This document shows positions 6,701 through 6,793 of a stretch of DNA of 6,793 nucleotides, piece by piece. The stretch comes from CAZVJA01 sp964626885 (GTDB lineage Bacteria > Planctomycetota > Planctomycetia > Planctomycetales > Planctomycetaceae). The notes under the pieces were generated by a model. It was not told where the DNA came from. It worked only from the letters and a program-made list of their open reading frames with translations, and did no database searches. The translations under genes were made by a program, and so were the position numbers. Location: the NCBI GenBank assembly GCA_964626885.1, contig CAZVJA010000259.1, forward strand, positions 1 through 6,793, given 5' to 3'. How positions within the stretch are numbered: the first letter of the stretch is position 1; the number at the start of each line of letters is the position of its first letter.

Positions 6701-6793
6701 CGCCGTTCCCTTCCTCCACGCTGGCCGCGTCTTCGACAATCACGTTTGGCGGGCCGGGCGTGTCGTCATCGACGACGTAAACAGTCAGCGGCA
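3711..6793 (-). CDS. Giant multidomain extracellular protein with FG-GAP/VCBS propeller, Calx-beta and CBM9-like modules; N-terminus outside the window
   Basis: The visible part is the last 1026 residues; the frame is open at the right edge, so the GTG at 6743 is only an internal codon. Order: end of an upstream module (1-16, LTVYVVDDDT); first Calx-beta strand with SVEEGNG (17-32); seven FG-GAP/VCBS units with Asp-rich calcium-binding loops (about 37-400); rest of Calx-beta 1 ending GTIVNDD (402-496); start of Calx-beta 2 (501-553); a CBM9/DOMON-like insert opening ISIDGNFADW (554-848); rest of Calx-beta 2 with IPAGQTSASITLTG (849-907); a Ser/Ala/Thr-rich linker (908-1006); and a short tail ending FFMGWVLFPSLSLV. 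Such proteins are typically exported, calcium-stabilised and used in adhesion or polymer binding. No catalytic site was recognised and no signal peptide can be seen because the start is missing. The stop is TAA at 3711-3713. It converges on the sigma gene. The exact ligand is unknown. Confidence 0.9.
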   Translation of the reverse strand, partial: PLTVYVVDDDTPGPPNVIVEDAASVEEGNGDGNFTTGFGVQPEFYNTSTNTVSGRPNWVTTGDMNGDGYVDVIQVNTIGNSISVMLNRGDGTFSPGTSWSTGSNPTSAVVSDLDGDGDLDVAVTRDAAISVLINNGDATFVLGSGAPAGTLPSGITSGDFDEDGDVDLAVANPDGHVTIRWNNGNAAFGFIPATTIAVGSGPMEVKAGDIDGDGDLDLVVADNGLQSTTVSILQNDGTGTFTVSSAPAGLRPRSLVLGDFNGDNKVDVAVTNLAFNPNGPGNVNTVSVLLGNGNGTFQAPLTFAAGPSVLSLTAADLDVDGDLDLIVSNDDVDDHVLSVLFNDGSGSFGAPEFLSIGNFHIPYAVAAADVDLDGDPDIISAVRYGSGGVDSMAVFRSDADPHVLLFNVFLTKFSTSTVTVDYSTIAGTAIPGVDFLPLSGTLIFAPGEIVHTVAVPIIGELFSEDDETLSLVLSNVTGGAVIGDGSGAGTIVNDDTPFPPLVSLSVGGNSIGENGGATTITAFLTSPVDHDVVVQLGFTGSAANNTDYRVTSSNAPISIDGNFADWHANPNIEFFNDPLGDTHDTDTTGAGNTPLPVDHPDVDVLQYAVTHDDHNFYFYFKADGEIGRTQIEDLANGLAAGRYYIIVTMDVDNNDATGYELHEGGYYPTTGGYDMNAEIEYFNGAFNTGNYLNHGATDDASRNLAFEQQSNDQFDSTVPYNSWATQGPFDPGFVNILPGTYDNYTQWVYQENNPAVSTDDKVVFVKDKGPVVLGNITGAASADGHEYEYVVPFKGFLINQFGDPVIAPGRIVDLSFSLEASGELAPGGQWASDTANPINGYAITEAAVTPVTTILIPAGQTSASITLTGLGDANDAEGNELVTIAIVNVTGADENGVQSEDVTILDGPAALMAPSSGGSSSSPLLAQSSSSSPSSTALAPGSGNAFALYTVQSDPLVLSSPTANSTPIAVSDTASADSTGSIGSAASSSTSSDSTTDTANQTQADVNEEIDNFFMGWVLFPSLSLV
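3714..4070 (-). other. Ser-rich linker and hydrophobic C-terminal tail of the giant protein
   Basis: Residues 908-1006 are dominated by Ser, Ala, Thr, Pro and Gly, with several poly-Ser runs, and look disordered. The last 20 residues change character: acidic NEEIDN followed by FFMGWVLFPSLSLV. No LPXTG or PEP-CTERM motif and no basic end is present. It may be an attachment or secretion signal. Confidence 0.5.
4248..5132 (-). other. CBM9/DOMON-like module inserted in Calx-beta domain 2
   Basis: Residues 554-848 open with ISIDGNFADW, the usual start of CBM9-type and related ligand-binding domains, followed by DVLQYAVTHDDHNFYFYFKA and YYIIVTMDVDNNDATGY, which fit that fold. The rest is rich in Tyr, Asn, Asp and Gly. 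The flanks are the two halves of a Calx-beta domain: DYRVTSS before (5133-5291) and TTILIPAGQTSASITLTG after (4071-4247). Carbohydrate or other small-ligand binding is plausible but not shown by specific residues. Confidence 0.55.
5304..5588 (-). other. Calx-beta domain 1, main part
   Basis: Residues 402-496 match the Calx-beta pattern: VTVDYSTIAGTAIPGVDF, SGTLIFAPGE, then LSLVLSNVTGG and the closing GTIVNDD. The usual first strand, with an acidic EGN motif, is absent directly before it. That strand is found instead at 6696-6743 (VEDAASVEEGNG), on the far side of the propeller. Confidence 0.75.
5601..6683 (-). repeat. Seven FG-GAP/VCBS repeats, predicted seven-bladed beta-propeller
   Basis: Seven units of about 47-57 residues each carry a calcium-loop motif. 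In the visible protein they are GDMNGDGYVD (62), SDLDGDGDLD (111), GDFDEDGDVD (158), GDIDGDGDLD (208), GDFNGDNKVD (258), ADLDVDGDLD (315) and ADVDLDGDPD (368). Most units continue with SVLxN-GxGTF. The last unit stops at MAVFRSDADP without the GTF part, while a GTF-like strand (TTGFGVQPEFYN) precedes the first. This is what a propeller closed by strand exchange between its ends would show. Confidence 0.8.

Overview
The window looks like bacterial chromosome from a planctomycete, probably of the Pirellula/Planctomyces type. Three things suggest this: moderately high G+C, a membrane-bound Hanks-type Ser/Thr kinase next to an ECF-like sigma factor, and a very large Asp/Gly-rich surface protein built from Calx-beta and FG-GAP/VCBS modules. 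This placement rests on gene types only. There is no rRNA, tRNA, CRISPR array or insertion sequence in view.

Layout. Positions 1-2174 (minus strand) hold a Ser/Thr protein kinase that runs off the left edge. It has a planctomycete-type N-terminal region, a complete kinase domain with DFN in place of DFG, and a C-terminal part with about six membrane segments. Positions 2175-2392 are a divergent intergenic region that must hold both promoters. Positions 2393-3043 (plus strand) encode a 216-residue sigma-70 family factor. Positions 3044-3710 lie between convergent genes, have no convincing gene, and hold hairpins and a short repeat family. Positions 3711-6793 (minus strand) hold the C-terminal 1026 residues of a giant multidomain extracellular protein that runs off the right edge.

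How the genes may work together. The divergent kinase and sigma factor are a plausible signalling pair: the membrane part of the kinase could sense the envelope and the kinase domain could control the sigma factor. This is inferred from position and from the known abundance of such pairs in planctomycetes. The giant protein converges on the sigma gene and need not belong to the same circuit.

The most unusual observation is in the giant protein. Two consecutive Calx-beta domains each appear to be split by an inserted module. The first carries a seven-unit FG-GAP/VCBS set, predicted to be a seven-bladed beta-propeller. The second carries a segment of about 295 residues that begins like a CBM9/DOMON-type domain.
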